Shown here: positions 11,899 through 23,110 of the stretch, in pieces | How positions within the stretch are numbered: the stretch's first letter is position 1 | Layout: each line of letters opens with the position of its first letter | Source: Plantago elongata | Lineage: Eukaryota > Streptophyta > Magnoliopsida > Lamiales > Plantaginaceae | Assembly (NCBI GenBank): GCA_036897095.1 | Contig: JAYMSP010001120.1 | Location: 1-35,895, forward strand | Reading direction: 5' to 3' | DNA: 35,895 nucleotides | The notes under the pieces: model-generated | Seen by the model: only the letters and a program-made list of their open reading frames with translations | Told to the model about the DNA's origin: nothing | The model's database searches: none | Translations under genes and position numbers: made by a program

Positions 11899-12149
11899 TG
11901 GTAGTACTGAAAAATTGCTGTATGTATGGTATTGAATTGTGTTGCTGTGTAGCTTTACAGAGTGATTTGTTTTGCAGAGAGAAAGGGAAAGATGGTAGAT
12001 GTAAAGGAAGCTAGGTTGGAAGCTAGCTAAACTAATAAGCTAGTAGTACAAGTATTGATACAGAATTACAGATACAGAGAGGTCAAGTAGTGAGTTGGAG
12101 AAAAAAGAGGAGAGGACTTTCAGTAGCTGCTATTAAAGTGGAACATGGA

Positions 12150-12164
12150 TATATATATATAAAC
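12150..12164 (-). promoter_or_regulatory. distal TATA-like site and long CT-rich leader of the AUX1/LAX gene
   Basis: The minus strand carries a TATATATATATA run just downstream of AACGTTTA. After it, from about 12120 to 11990, come pyrimidine-rich tracts such as CTCTCCTCTTTTTTCTCC typical of plant 5' leaders. If used, the leader would be about 600 nt before splicing. Confidence 0.4.
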
Positions 12165-12311
12165 GTTAAATTATCTGATGCTTTGCTACCCAGTTGCCTT
12201 CTTTGCTACACTGTGTCAGTGCCTTCATTTAATACCCCAGCCATTTTTCACTCGTCCCCGTCAAATCTTCTCTTTTTACGGTTTCATTTTTCCTACTACA
12301 GCATGCTCCGC

Positions 12312-12341
12312 ATCGTATCGTATCGTATCGTATTGTATTGT
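12312..12341 (+). repeat. CGTAT pentanucleotide microsatellite
   Basis: Four direct CGTAT units are followed by two TGTAT variants. It lies upstream of the AUX1/LAX leader and is a plausible length-polymorphic marker. Confidence 0.85.
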
Positions 12342-12435
12342 TGGGCGACCTTTTTTCGTTTGTGTTTCCATATGTTATACGTTTGATCAATATTTTCGAC
12401 CTGTGTATTAGATTTAGATGGTGAATTATACTCGT

Positions 12436-12566
12436 GTCATGTATCATATCATAAAACACACTTCAACACTAACACTCAATATATTGTAGAGAATGTCATG
12501 TATCACATCATAAAACACACTTCAACACTAACACTCACTACTCACTATAATATATTGTAGAGAATA
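12436..12566 (+). repeat. 59-bp tandem duplication
   Basis: GTCATGTATCA begins at 12436 and again at 12495. Both are followed by the shared ATCATAAAACACACTTCAAC and later ATATTGTAGAGAAT. The second copy carries a short extra segment (TACTCACTATA type) before the final motif. The near identity suggests a recent duplication. Confidence 0.8.
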
Positions 12567-13087
12567 AATAAATATCATTGTATTTACCTATGTTCATCGG
12601 TCTTGGTTATATATTCTCATTTTATATTTGTATATTAATTATTTCAATTACGAGTCAAATATTTTGACATTTACTTTTTAATAGCTTTTATATTTTATGT
12701 AAACAAATTATTATTTTCTCATTGAATTTCAACTTTATTAGTATATACCAAATAATTTACATTTAAAGAGTATGCACCCTTTCACCTTTTTCTTTTTATT
12801 TGTTGACCAACAAAATTAATGGATATATTTTGGACTCGAAACACACCCATTTCTCTATTTTGATGGATATATTTCAATTGTCTAAACTTTTCTGATTATG
12901 TATCATTTTTTAACGTAGAAATGCCGATTTTAAACATTATCCATACTTTCCTTCCCTTATATATATGATGTCAATCTACTTTCAATATTCGTAATTTGAG
13001 AATTAATTTATTTTGGTTTATGAATTAGAAAACTAAAATGTTGAAAAGCAATAATTGAAGTGAGAGTGAATTTGCAATGAAATTTAG

Positions 13088-13235
13088 GGGCTGATTGGCA
13101 TGACATTTGAATGGAAATTTTGGTAAAATTGTATTTGGAATGGAATTAAAATGGGTATTTGAAGTGTATTTTAGGTCAAATCACTATTCATCGAGTCAAA
13201 TGGAATCATTTAAATGTTTGGCCAATCAGCCCCCC
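13088..13235. mobile_element. Tourist-like MITE, family 1 (GGGGCTGATTGG termini)
   Basis: The element begins GGGGCTGATTGGC and ends GGCCAATCAGCCCC, an inverted pair extended by a CATTTGAATG/CATTTAAATG match. The body is about 148 bp and non-coding. The left flank is TTA; a matching right copy is not readable (C-run and AAT). GGGGCTG-type termini with TTA/TAA targets are characteristic of PIF/Harbinger-derived Tourist MITEs. Confidence 0.75.
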
Positions 13236-14419
13236 AATGATCTTAATTGAAAATACTATTTAAATTAGAATCGAAATGGATACAACTTAATTACAATTGA
13301 GTTTTTATTCACACAATTTAAACTGAAATTTAGTAGTTTCAATTTTATTTTTAGTCCAAACAATTTAATATGATTGAGACGAGTGGCGTATGAACGTGAT
13401 ATAAACCCATACATGTTAGGGACTTGTGACAGTGAAACTTTTTGGTTTGCTAATTTTGATTTCTCGAACTTTGTTTCACATGAAGAAAATCGAGAGATTT
13501 GTTTTTGAGTTCTCTAATAAGTTTTTCCCATCCAAAAAGGACTCGCCTTTTTATGAACAAACGTATGAGTTTCCGGGTGCAATTTTTTCTTGGAGTCGTG
13601 CACAATGTGTCCATATCTTTTATATATACTCCTGAAAAATTGTTTCTTTCTCTATATTCTTCCAACTCGGCTTTATTCTTTTCTTTTCTTTCTTTTGTAT
13701 GAAAATTGCAACTAATATTTAATGTGTGCTGTTAGCCTGTTAGGATTAAACATTTCGTAAACCGAATAATGATATGAAACAATATAATCCGTCAAGAATT
13801 AAGATAGTTCGTAACCTGTATGGGCACATGTTGATCGATGCTTGTTAAAATTCTTCACCTGCAAGATTGCTTGTTGACAGTTTGACACCATTCTCAAATC
13901 TCAATGTACTACTTAAAATCTTTCATAAACTAAATTTAGTTACAGCAATTGTAGACCATTGAATTGGCTCTAGTTCACACTTCACATGATCATAGACTAT
14001 AGGTAACACTGGGACGGGATCATGGGAAAGTGTGATTGTTTCGGTTGGTGATAAATCGAGATCAGTCGTTCTTACTGACTTTATTAGTAGTATTTTGTAA
14101 TAGTCGCTATTGTACTTAATATGGTATAAGAAGTGTTATATAATTAAATCCAACTTTCCATTAACTTGCACATTTTTTAGATTAATATGGTATTAACAAA
14201 TTCAATCCATCATGAACATGAATAGACCTTGCCGATTTTATTCTTTGAAATATCAATCTAGTTCATATTTGTTCAAACACACAAAAACTACACACATCAC
14301 ACCCTTCACAAGGCACATGCATCTTTGTCCTTTGTTCATATTCTCCGAACATACACATGGATTTATAATCAATACTGCCACATGGTACCTTCCATTCCAA
14401 TATCTTCGTTTCTAGATTT
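13236..14419. other. intergenic DNA, nothing recognised
   Basis: AT-rich sequence with no supported gene. The small frames around 13426-13702 and 14212-14415 have no recognisable domain and overlap on both strands, as expected by chance. Confidence 0.5.
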
Positions 14420-14463
14420 GTTTTGTGAGTAGTGTAACGGTAAGGTGATTTGAACCCACTCCA
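14420..14463 (-). mobile_element. possible truncated SINE copy (B-box and tail)
   Basis: On the minus strand GGGTTCAAATCACCTTACCG matches the B-box and following segment of the SINE-like copy at 22275-22378 (GGGTTCAAATCACATTTAGC). No upstream A-box region is recognisable, so the copy would be truncated. The match is short. Confidence 0.35.
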
Positions 14464-15487
14464 TCTAAATTTTAATTATTTATTTTGTGAACGTAAAAGG
14501 TTATTTTAATAATTGTTCGATTGAATTAGTTGGAATTAGTTGCACGTAACGATTGCGGGTGTATAATAGTGCCCGATGAAATTAAAGATGGACAAAATCG
14601 TGCTAAAAGAAACAAGATATGTAGAAGCAAAAAAGTGGAGATAACAAAGAAAGTGGAAGGAAATCAAATTTTGATAAATACTAGAGAGACAAGAGTGAAA
14701 GAATGTAATAATCACTTGTAGGCCTTCCAACCAAACGAAACCAATATTTATCATTTCGCTTGTTTAAGGATTCCCATGCCTTCAATTTTATTTCCTCCCA
14801 CTCCACCAAGTTCTAGCAATTCAGCTCGGGTTGTTCGGGAATCAATTTATTAGGAAGAGATTGAAATGTACAAAATATAAGTGTGAAATCTAATCATTGG
14901 GAGGTGTTAATTTGGTTGCTCATAGATACCTAATGTTTGATCGGCTCGGCTCGAGCCATATAACCGGCTTGAAAATGGGGCGAAAAGCCGATTCGAAATG
15001 AAACGTTCACGCTTGAGAAAAGCAAAAGGAAGGGAAACACACGCGCAATCAAGCGTCAACCCCACTATGGTTCTGGCTCGTAACCTTTTGAGGGCTAGCT
15101 TTAAATGGCTCGTTATCATCTTGTAACGGCGTTAGGTCCCACCTGTTGTTCAATTTAATTCCCCTCCTCTACTTTGTTAATGTGTAATTAAAGCTAAAGA
15201 TGAATGCTAATGGTCATTAAAAGAAACAAGATATCATAGAGGGGTTATCTTAATTATTTTTCTACTTTTGTAGAGAGCATAGGTGAACATCAATCTGATA
15301 TTCTTGCTTGAGAGAGACTAATGTAGCATTTGGAGTAGTAATTTCTTTTGTTGAGTTTTGCATTTATTTGAGGTGTTAATAAATTATCAATTGCCTATGT
15401 AAGAAATAATTCTTTGAGACCCGAAAGCCTAAAACTTAAAAATACACAATCAATTTCAAATCTACATTTTAAGAGAAATCTAGCGAA
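14464..15487. other. intergenic DNA with a GC-richer patch
   Basis: No gene is recognised. A patch at about 14925-15130 is less AT-rich and contains CGGCTCGGCTCGAGCC and several GGCTCG-like motifs. The short reverse frame across it (14907-15119) is not recognisably a protein. The patch may be a decayed insertion. Confidence 0.4.
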
Positions 15488-15668
15488 AGTTTGGAATAGA
15501 ATTGTAATTGAATTCGTTGGAATAATAGAAAATTATTGAATAGTGAATAAATTGATGTTGAGTTGTTAAAATTAATGTTTGGCATATAATTATTAATTGT
15601 ATAGGGTGTTATAGGTTAAAAATTGAGTAAGAATTGAATTGAAATTGAATTATGATTGAATTCAAGTT
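15488..15668. mobile_element. decayed relative of the family-1 MITE
   Basis: The segment GTTGTTAAAATTAATGTTTG followed by a TATAGGGTGTTATAG block (about 15560-15615) aligns in order with ATTGTTAAAATTATGTTTGA and GATAGGGTATTATAG inside the MITE at 21923-22160. The termini have decayed and no target duplication is visible. Confidence 0.45.
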
Positions 15669-15986
15669 TGAGAAATTTTAAATAGATAATTGTAATAGAT
15701 TAAGTAAACAAGAACAGATCGAGAATCGCGATTCAAATCCAAACAACTACACTCTCTCCACCCTAAAACATGAAACTCGGTGTTGTCATACACCATATCA
15801 TTATTTGAACTTGATAAATTATATTCGTACTTGTTATAGCCAATAATAATAACGTATGTGCAATCTTTTTGTATTACTTTTAAGTGTGTATGATAAACAT
15901 ATGTTGTCAATTTTAATAAATTTTATGTACGTTCACAAATCTTTACTCGAGACAAAAGAATAGTAGTATATAGAGTTGGTCTTACT

Positions 15987-16327
15987 AGTTAGAAATATCA
16001 CACGTCACTTATTAGAGTGTATGTAAACGAAGTATAAGTTGGACAAATTCCTTATCCTCTTAACAAGGTCTTTTAAAGGACGATGACCTAACTTAATATG
16101 GTATCAGAACTAGCGGGCCCAAGTCGATTATGGTGTTCCAATCAATAATAACTCTGACTCGTCAAAAATTAACTACGGTTTCACGAGTGGAGTCAACTAA
16201 CCACGACCTATTCATGAAAGGGCGTGTTAGACAGATCCTATATAATTTATTAGTGGATCTTATAAACATATAAATCGGACCACCCTCATATTTAACAAAG
16301 CATTTTAAGTGAGCGATGCCCAACTTT
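15987..16327 (+). mobile_element. TRIM retrotransposon (terminal-repeat retrotransposon in miniature)
   Basis: Two direct repeats of about 105 bp, at about 15987-16094 and 16225-16327, align through TTAGA, TTATTAG, a TAAAC/ATA block, GGAC, TTAACAA, TTTTAA and GA-GATG. Directly after the first comes TGGTATCAGAAC (16099-16110), one base from the plant initiator tRNA-Met primer-binding sequence TGGTATCAGAGC. Directly before the second comes a purine run, GAAAGGGCG (16216-16224), which fits a polypurine tract; the second repeat opens TGTTAG. The interior of about 130 bp has no gag or pol. This is the standard TRIM layout. The repeats have diverged considerably, so the insertion is old, and no 5-bp target duplication is readable. 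Confidence 0.8.
16099..16110 (+). other. primer-binding site of the TRIM element
   Basis: TGGTATCAGAAC is complementary, with one mismatch, to the 3' end of initiator tRNA-Met, the usual primer for plant Copia-type and TRIM elements. It sits 4-5 bp after the left terminal repeat. Confidence 0.8.
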
Positions 16328-16339
16328 AGATTACTACCT

Positions 16340-19300
16340 TATAACAGGTAATTATATTTCACTCCTATCTTTAATAGCCCATGCTAGGAATCTATCATTA
16401 ACCATGCAACATATAACATGATGAGTTGGTAAGCATACTTGGTCATTTCTAATATTCAAAGCATGACGTCATTAATATTGTGGGGGTATGTATAATTATA
16501 ACAGTATAGAATAGATACATGAAATGATGGCACCACCGCCCGGCAACTTCGGTGGCGATAGTGGTGGCTGCCGCTTCAAGTGGTGGTGGTGGAACATCGT
16601 GTGGCCTCAATGGCTTGCAACTTTCTATTTTTTTCAGGACCTCACTAATTAATACTGCAATTAACTCAACCAATGTTTTAATATATGGGTTATAATTTTA
16701 TCAAAAGATATACTATTTATATATAGCCATTCAAACGGGATGTGTCGGCCGGCTTGGACCGGACGATAAGAGTAAGACTACGACCCCGGTAATCCGTTAA
16801 TCCTTTTGTCTTTAAGGTTATCTTTTAATTAATTAATTAATTGTTAAGCTCGTTTAAGGAGGATAATTGGATTTATTTATAGCTTTTGTTTTGCTTAGAT
16901 TTCATAAGTAGGTATTGATAGCGAGTTAAGTGGATTTTTAGCCGGAGTGTTGACTGAAAAAGTTGGGTGCAAATGTTTGATTATCACACCCACCATATAT
17001 ATAAAATAAAATATGTTTATCTCGAAAAATATATAAATATGCAATTTAATCACTTTGTAAAATTTTAAGAAACTTTATTAACGAAGTAAATGAGGTAAAT
17101 AGTGAGTTCAAATATATATAAAAGTAGTTTGATGAATGTCAATAATATGAGTATGTGGTTTATGTCATTTTTATGTGTATAGGATATTGATATCTTAAAT
17201 ATTTATGATTATAACTAATATTTATTGTTTCATTTTAGTACATTGGAATGTTGTTGTTGTTAGAGAGTCACTTAGATTAATTTTGATTATTTTTAGTGGG
17301 GAAATTAGGGAGTAGGGATTAGTGGGGAAAGCAATGATTAAGAAAATTGATTTTTATGGCACGAGGCGTACCAAAATTCGGAGTTGTGTTCCGTAGTTGC
17401 TTCTCACTTGGGACCCTATTCAACTTAAGTATGATTAACCTTAGATTAATTTATACTAACTTTTCTTTTTTTACGGCTGGCACCAATTAACTACAAGGAG
17501 CTACAATTCTATGATTTGCTTTTCTCGCTAAAGATTAGACCAACAATTGGCCTGGGTACATTTACCATCACGCCTAGACATTTATATTTTATATAATCAT
17601 CCGTCAAAGTTACGAGTTTAAAAGAGTCAGTGTTAAACGATTATTGAGTCAAATCATAAGCATTTTTGAATAATTCTATATATGTATTGATATTGACATG
17701 GAGCATCCATCAAACTTACTTATGATAACTTAGGGTGCGATTGACCTCAATGTCATGCCTCACAATAATAGTGCGACTCACCTATGAATAGTTCATACTT
17801 CTTAGTCTATAGTTTTCCTATCAAACTTGACTTAATTTCCTAGTGTCTAGCTAATTTTTCAATTGCTAGTGTCTGTCTATAAGAGTATACCTATCTAAAG
17901 TACATGCTCTAGTTTCAAGTGTTTTGGTAACTTTTATAGATATCTCACGCAAGTTTATTCACCTTTAAAAGTCGAATTGGGAACATTCAACATAAATAAA
18001 TAAATAAATAGTACTACTTCACTATAAATTGGGATAGTTAAGAAGGAAAAGGACTGTCACGTTGAATGGTTAATGTTAGTTGTAATCAGTGATAGGTCAA
18101 GATAGAATATGCCAAGTTACCAACTTCATATGACTATACATTTCATGATTAGATATGTGTCGATGTGATTATCCATCTCCAATAATTCCAAACTCCACTA
18201 ATTATCATTATTAACATTATTAGTCTTCTTCTTCTATCCAGCATCCAAGGTAGACTGTATTACTAAACGCCTAGATCAAACTTTCAACTTAATTAACCCT
18301 ATTCTAACCTTAATTAATAATTTCTCGTTTTCAAAAGTTTCTTACTTACTCTTGTTTTTTGTGATTCCTTGTTCCTACCCCCTACTAGGTAATTTTCCAA
18401 GTTTGGCCTTTAAATATTTTCCTTGCGAAGGTTCAAATATAATATTGTGCATAATTTATATACCTTCATCCCGATTTTAATTACCTACAAATTCAAAAAT
18501 AAATTTTATTGAAAAATATGTAAAATAGAAGAGATGATATATTTTTCATTAAAATAATGTATAAGTAAAATTGAAACATTCAAAGATAAAATGAAAAATA
18601 TTAAATTTGAGGCGGAGAATATATATTACATATTTTTTATTACATTTGTATATTCTGTGACAATAATAAGGATGATGGACAGTTTATCTTCAACCTTCCA
18701 TTTGTTCTTTTCCTTTTCCATTACTCCTTTTTGTACATCTATTTTTGTGTAACAAATACTACTTCCCCGCAACAAAGATTCATTACTTTACAAAAGTTAT
18801 ATATAACAAGCATATAAAATTTATAATACAATTTTTCAAAACAACTAAACTACAGTCCGAATATTATTCTTAGGCTGAAGATCTGCCAGTTTATTATAGT
18901 ACATCTCAATAACTCTATCGACTATTTCTCAAACGACTAATATTATGAAAATCAGATTAAACTAAATAATTATAAATTTGTCTCACTTTAAAAAACTTCT
19001 TACACTTTGGTAATACATGAAAAACTTCCTACAAATTAGTGATAAACTTCCTATAAATTAATAATATTTAGTATATTTAAAATAAAATACACTATAATTA
19101 ATAAAATCTATCTCATATTTATAGGAAACTAAGTAAACACGTTCACATGCCAGTTGAAACAAATTAAATAAGCGTCTGCTAATTGATACAAGTAGTATTG
19201 TCAAAGTAATTAACCTTTTAGGCTCCTACATCTTTCATTGTAAATTTTTTTTATTAATTAGTTGATACTTTTTTCATTTTGCATAATTATATTATATGAT

Positions 19301-19555
19301 GTTTATAATTTAATGTTAAATTATGTATACCGTACTAATATGATGCTTGCAGTACTAATATAATATTTGTTTCTCATTTGATGCTTTGAATTATACAATA
19401 TTTGTAATGTAATGTTGAGTGAGTCTTGCAGTATGATTGTTTCCTATTGATAATGCTTGTAATATAATGTTAAATGATGCTTATAATTATATTTAGAAGA
19501 AAGATGCTTGAAATGATAATAAACGTTAAATTATTATTGAAAAAATTGAAAAGTG
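16340..19555. other. AT-rich intergenic DNA, nothing recognised
   Basis: No gene or intact element was identified. A short GC-richer patch at 16525-16620 contains GGTGG repeats. The reverse frame over it (16449-16673) owes its proline and alanine run to that simple repeat. The remainder is AT-rich with several TAAATAAATA-type and ATTAATTAATTA runs. Confidence 0.5.
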
Positions 19556-19645
19556 GCTTAAAGATGCTTGCAAAATTGGAAGAGAGATGCTTGTAAAATT
19601 GGAACAATGAGGCTTGTAAAATTGAAAAAAAAAAGATACTTGGAG
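19556..19645 (+). repeat. degenerate 23-26 bp tandem repeat (GATGCTTG units)
   Basis: Three consecutive units are AGATGCTTGCAAAATTGGAA, AGATGCTTGTAAAATTGGAA and GAGGCTTGTAAAATTGAAAA, followed by a partial AGATACTTGG. Looser GATGCTTGTAAT-type units extend upstream to about 19280, so the array may once have covered about 350 bp. Confidence 0.7.
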
Positions 19646-20361
19646 ATCGATCAAAATAAACTAAAAAATAATAATAATGCTTGATTATTTTAATGATGAT
19701 TGCATAATCTTATTTTATTCACTATTCTAACGTAATCAAATCTAAACAGAATCTAATTAGTTAATTGTAGATTTAGTTTGATTATTAGATATATTATATT
19801 TAGTATTTAATTTGAGGATATATTTGAAATTAAATGTATATAGACACTAATTTGTAAGATGTTATTTATATACCATTAAAGTGTAAAATAAATTTGAGGA
19901 TAATATTAATTTATAGCCGTCACTATTTTTAACGATTACAATTGATTGCCGAACAAAATTTATTTCTATAACTACATATTGCATGATCTAAAGTCACTAT
20001 GTTATATATACAACTCCAACTATCACTATACGGTTTTGATTTCCCGTTGACCAATAAAATCCGTTACAGTAACACAATTAATCATTATCATTTTGCCAAT
20101 TGTCAATGATTAATCTTCATGTATACGTACAAAGTGCTCTTTTATGGTAATCCTTGTACGCAACTACGCATCATCAACGTGCCAAAAATCGAAATCAAAT
20201 TAGGAATCATCTTCTTCTATAACCAATATCATTCCATTAAAAAAAGTATTATAATAACAAACAAACAAATAAATTTCATCGCCTAACTAGCTAGCTTTAT
20301 GTAACACTCGTCTCGGATCAGGGTTGATTAACTCTTTTAACACAACTAATCTTGAACTCGA

Positions 20362-20464
20362 TTGACAACGGAGCGCAACTCAGTTAGTAATACATTTCAG
20401 CTCCAACTAATAAGACATGAATTAGATTCACCTTTTAACCGTTTCTAAAAAAAAATCTTAGAAC
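20362..20464 (+). mobile_element. tRNA-derived SINE-like element, copy 1
   Basis: It begins near GAGCGCAACTCAGTTAGTAA, which resembles a polymerase III A box. It then aligns base for base in many places with 22275-22378: CTC-AA-TAATAAG-C, ATTCAC/ATCAC, TTT-A-CCG-TT, then A-rich sequence and ATCTTA. The B box in this copy has decayed. No target duplication was located. Confidence 0.6.
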
Positions 20465-21170
20465 TCAGGATTACTGGGGAGTCCCTGTTTTGTAGTCATG
20501 AATAAGAAACAAAAAGAAGCCATAAATTGATCCCAGCTAGGTTTGCCATATAAGTCCATTTTCATGTTGAATCCACTTACAAATCCCACTCTGTGCACAA
20601 GTTCATCATGATGGCATCAGCATGATCAAACCCAAGGAAAAGAACAAAATGATTCTTTTATGCCTTAAGTATTTTAATAAAATTAAAACCTCGATTACTA
20701 TAAATCAAATTAAACATGAGTCTTTTGCTAAAGATTCATACTAGAAAGTCTAGAATGAACGTTGGTAATGTCTAAAGTTAGTAAGTGGAATGCAAAGTGT
20801 TGTCAAATATACCAGATTTTATATCTTGATTAGACAGATTATCAAAATTATGTTAAATCGCACCAATTAACTACTGCACTAGCTCATGAGCCACTTTGCA
20901 AGTCCGATTTATGTTACATTCACTCGTAATTCATAGTTTATAAGCTAGCGGATATCAAAGTACATGCTACTCACCTTTAATATTATTTAGCACATCTGTA
21001 AATTGAGATTTTTTTAAAACTGTAAAGTCCCTTGTGATTTCCTTTCTTTCCCAATTCATTATGAATAAGCTTAGTCATATATGATCAAGGCGTGTGTATA
21101 GACGGAAAAATATAAATTATTTAGCACATCTCAGAAAAATCAATCAAATTATAAGCTACTGAATTAGAAA
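20465..21170. other. intergenic DNA, nothing recognised
   Basis: AT-rich sequence between the SINE-like copy and a MITE. No coding potential or repeat structure stands out. Confidence 0.5.
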
Positions 21171-21175
21171 TTTAA

Positions 21176-21285
21176 GGTCTGATTGGTATAAAATTTTAAA
21201 TTGAATTTTGTTAATTTAAAGTTAATTTAAATTGTCTGGTCATTTGAATTAGTAAAATCTAATTCAAATTTTATACTAAACGGTC
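21176..21285. mobile_element. short family-1 MITE derivative
   Basis: The left end GGTCTGATTGGTATAAAATT pairs with the right end, whose reverse complement begins GACCGTTTAGTATAAAATTT. The left flank is TTAA and the length about 110 bp. The left terminus is a mutated form of GGGGCTGATTGG. A right target copy is not readable. Confidence 0.6.
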
Positions 21286-21918
21286 ACTTTTACATATAAT
21301 TAATACAGTAGTAAATTAAATTATTAAACTAAACCAATATCCACCAATACTTTTATCTATGTAACTGTAGAGATAAACTAGAATAAAGAGTGACAATGTG
21401 CTATAAGCTTCTCCTCTATAAAAATTCCAACTTTTCTCCTCTTGCTTTTCATTTTGGCCTCTCTTTAGAATCTTACTCATTGATCTAGTCTTTTAAAATG
21501 TTCCATTTCCTTTAGAAATCAATTCCTTTTTCGTCTTTTTAATGAAAGTAACATTTTGGTTCTGCAATTTATAATTTGATGTACTTACATCCATTTCAAT
21601 ATTAGTGACATTATTAAAACACAAGTTAGTAACTTGTGACCTACAAATTGAGGTAACCTTGGAAACCTAAGTTAGGCATAAATTCATGAATTAATTTCTG
21701 ACACATCATGGTGTAGGTGAACTATCTTTAAAACATCAATATGCCTTTGGGAATTAATTTCACTAAATAGCATTCAAATGTTTAATATATATATAAATAA
21801 ATATTGATTACAAATTACAATGCTATCTTTAAGAACAAGTACATGTGGAATATCTCAAGGGAGAGTGTCTAATATCTTATCTAGAGTGTTCAAAATGTTT
21901 TTAAATGGTGTGAAATAT
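21286..21918. other. intergenic DNA, nothing recognised
   Basis: AT-rich with no supported feature. Confidence 0.5.
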
Positions 21919-21922
21919 TTAA

Positions 21923-22160
21923 GGGCCGATTAACGTGCGACTTAAATGCCCAATTTAAATGTATGAATAGTGATCGGAATTGTATTGGAATTGTTAAAAT
22001 TATGTTTGATATAAAATTGTAATTGGATAGGGTATTATAGTTTTGTTATATAAATAAAGACAAATATTGTTACTGTAGAGCCATTTCAATCTTCGGCATT
22101 TAAATGTCATAAGAAATATAAAATCTCCAAGTAGCATCCAAATGCGCTCCAATCAGCCCC
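21923..22160. mobile_element. Tourist-like MITE, family 1, with readable TTAA/TAA target
   Basis: This element of about 238 bp starts GGGCCGATTAACG and ends CTCCAATCAGCCCC. The inner inverted match continues as GACTTAAATG against CATCCAAATG. It is flanked on both sides by TTAA (21919-21922 and 22161-22164), which can be read as the 3-bp TAA/TTA target of PIF/Harbinger elements. The body is non-coding. Confidence 0.8.
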
Positions 22161-22274
22161 TTAACAATTTATAATTCTTTTCATTAAATTATAGAAAAGA
22201 ATGTTGAAATAATAAAAAATTTCATATTCGGAAATATATGAATTTTTTTGAAAAGATTTCAGCCTCCCATAAAG

Positions 22275-22378
22275 CTGACAACAAAGCGCATCTCAATTGG
22301 TTTGACGCTTCATCTCTAAATAATAAGTCGGGGTTCAAATCACATTTAGCCGGTTGAAGAAAAAACATCTCTTAAAGC
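22275..22378 (+). mobile_element. tRNA-derived SINE-like element, copy 2, with A and B boxes
   Basis: AGCGCATCTCAATTGGT (22285-22301) fits a polymerase III A box, and GGGTTCAAATC (22331-22341) fits a B box. Their spacing of about 46 bp is right for a tRNA-like promoter, but the sequence between does not fold as a normal tRNA. An A-rich stretch follows at 22360-22366. Together with copy 1 it looks like a dispersed SINE family. Confidence 0.65.
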
Positions 22379-22639
22379 TTAATTATTAAAAATAAAATTG
22401 ATAACGAAGTACAATTTAATTGATATTACATTTCACTTTTAACTAATAAAGATTAAAAGTTTTGATTAAGATTGAAGAAAAATGGAGAGAGCGTTGAAGT
22501 GCTTGATTTTAGTTAAAGAGTTGCTTCAGATTATAAGTTGGATTAATTTGTTTACAATGAAAAGTAAATAGGAGTTGTAATAAAGCAGGCATTGCAGCCG
22601 TAAAGTTGAGAGAGTGGAAAATTATTCACATTGCCGGCC

Positions 22640-23110
22640 GATTTAATTTCCGATGTGAAGAAACTATTCATAAGACATCAGGTTCGGTCGGAGAGATCGG
22701 TCGCCAGTGGTGCGATCATACTGATGAGCGACCGATTTAGTTATCTCTTTTTTATTGGCTCAATGTAGGGTCCATCTTCTTTTATTTTTATTTTTATTTT
22801 ATTATTTTATTATTTTTTCGATATTACAAAACGAGACTAGTGAAGATATATTTTCTCATATCTTAAATTTCATCCTTCATTTTTATACATTCGTATTTTA
22901 TAGTGTTTACTATTCTACTCGTATTTTTATTAAAATTGTCCCTTTTATCTCTAAATTTTTAATATTCACATTAACATTACTATAAATAAAAATTAAAAAA
23001 TTAAAAAAATTGTCCGTGACCATCACCACTATGTAGAGACTCGGTCGCAAGATGCGGTTGCAGAGCAACTAAAATCCCACAATAAAAAATTTATCATCAA
23101 AGCTGACAGT
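22640..23110 (+). mobile_element. GACCG-flanked AT-rich element, copy A
   Basis: The AT-rich core (about 22775-23012) matches, in inverted orientation, the core at about 28390-28680. Identical anchors are GATATATTTTCTCAT (22845-22859) and ACTATTCTACTCGTA (22909-22923), 64 bp apart here and 65 bp apart in copy B. On both sides lie GC-richer segments with CGGTCG, GCGACCG and CCGTGACC motifs. The 76-residue frame starting at 22755 falls inside this element and is not a gene. Confidence 0.65.

Noticed and set aside
11741..12014. Lysine-rich plus-strand frames upstream of AUX1/LAX.
   Set aside because: They arise from the complement of the CT-rich leader of the carrier gene.
15720..15745. GATTCAAATCC resembling a polymerase III B box.
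   Set aside because: No A box at suitable spacing and no alignment to the SINE-like copies beyond the short motif.
16449..16673. Reverse frame with a proline and alanine run.
   Set aside because: The composition comes from a GGTGG simple repeat; there is no recognisable domain.
22755..22985. Hydrophobic 76-residue frame.
   Set aside because: It lies in a dispersed AT-rich element whose second copy (28268-28830) does not look coding; the T-rich DNA explains the hydrophobicity.
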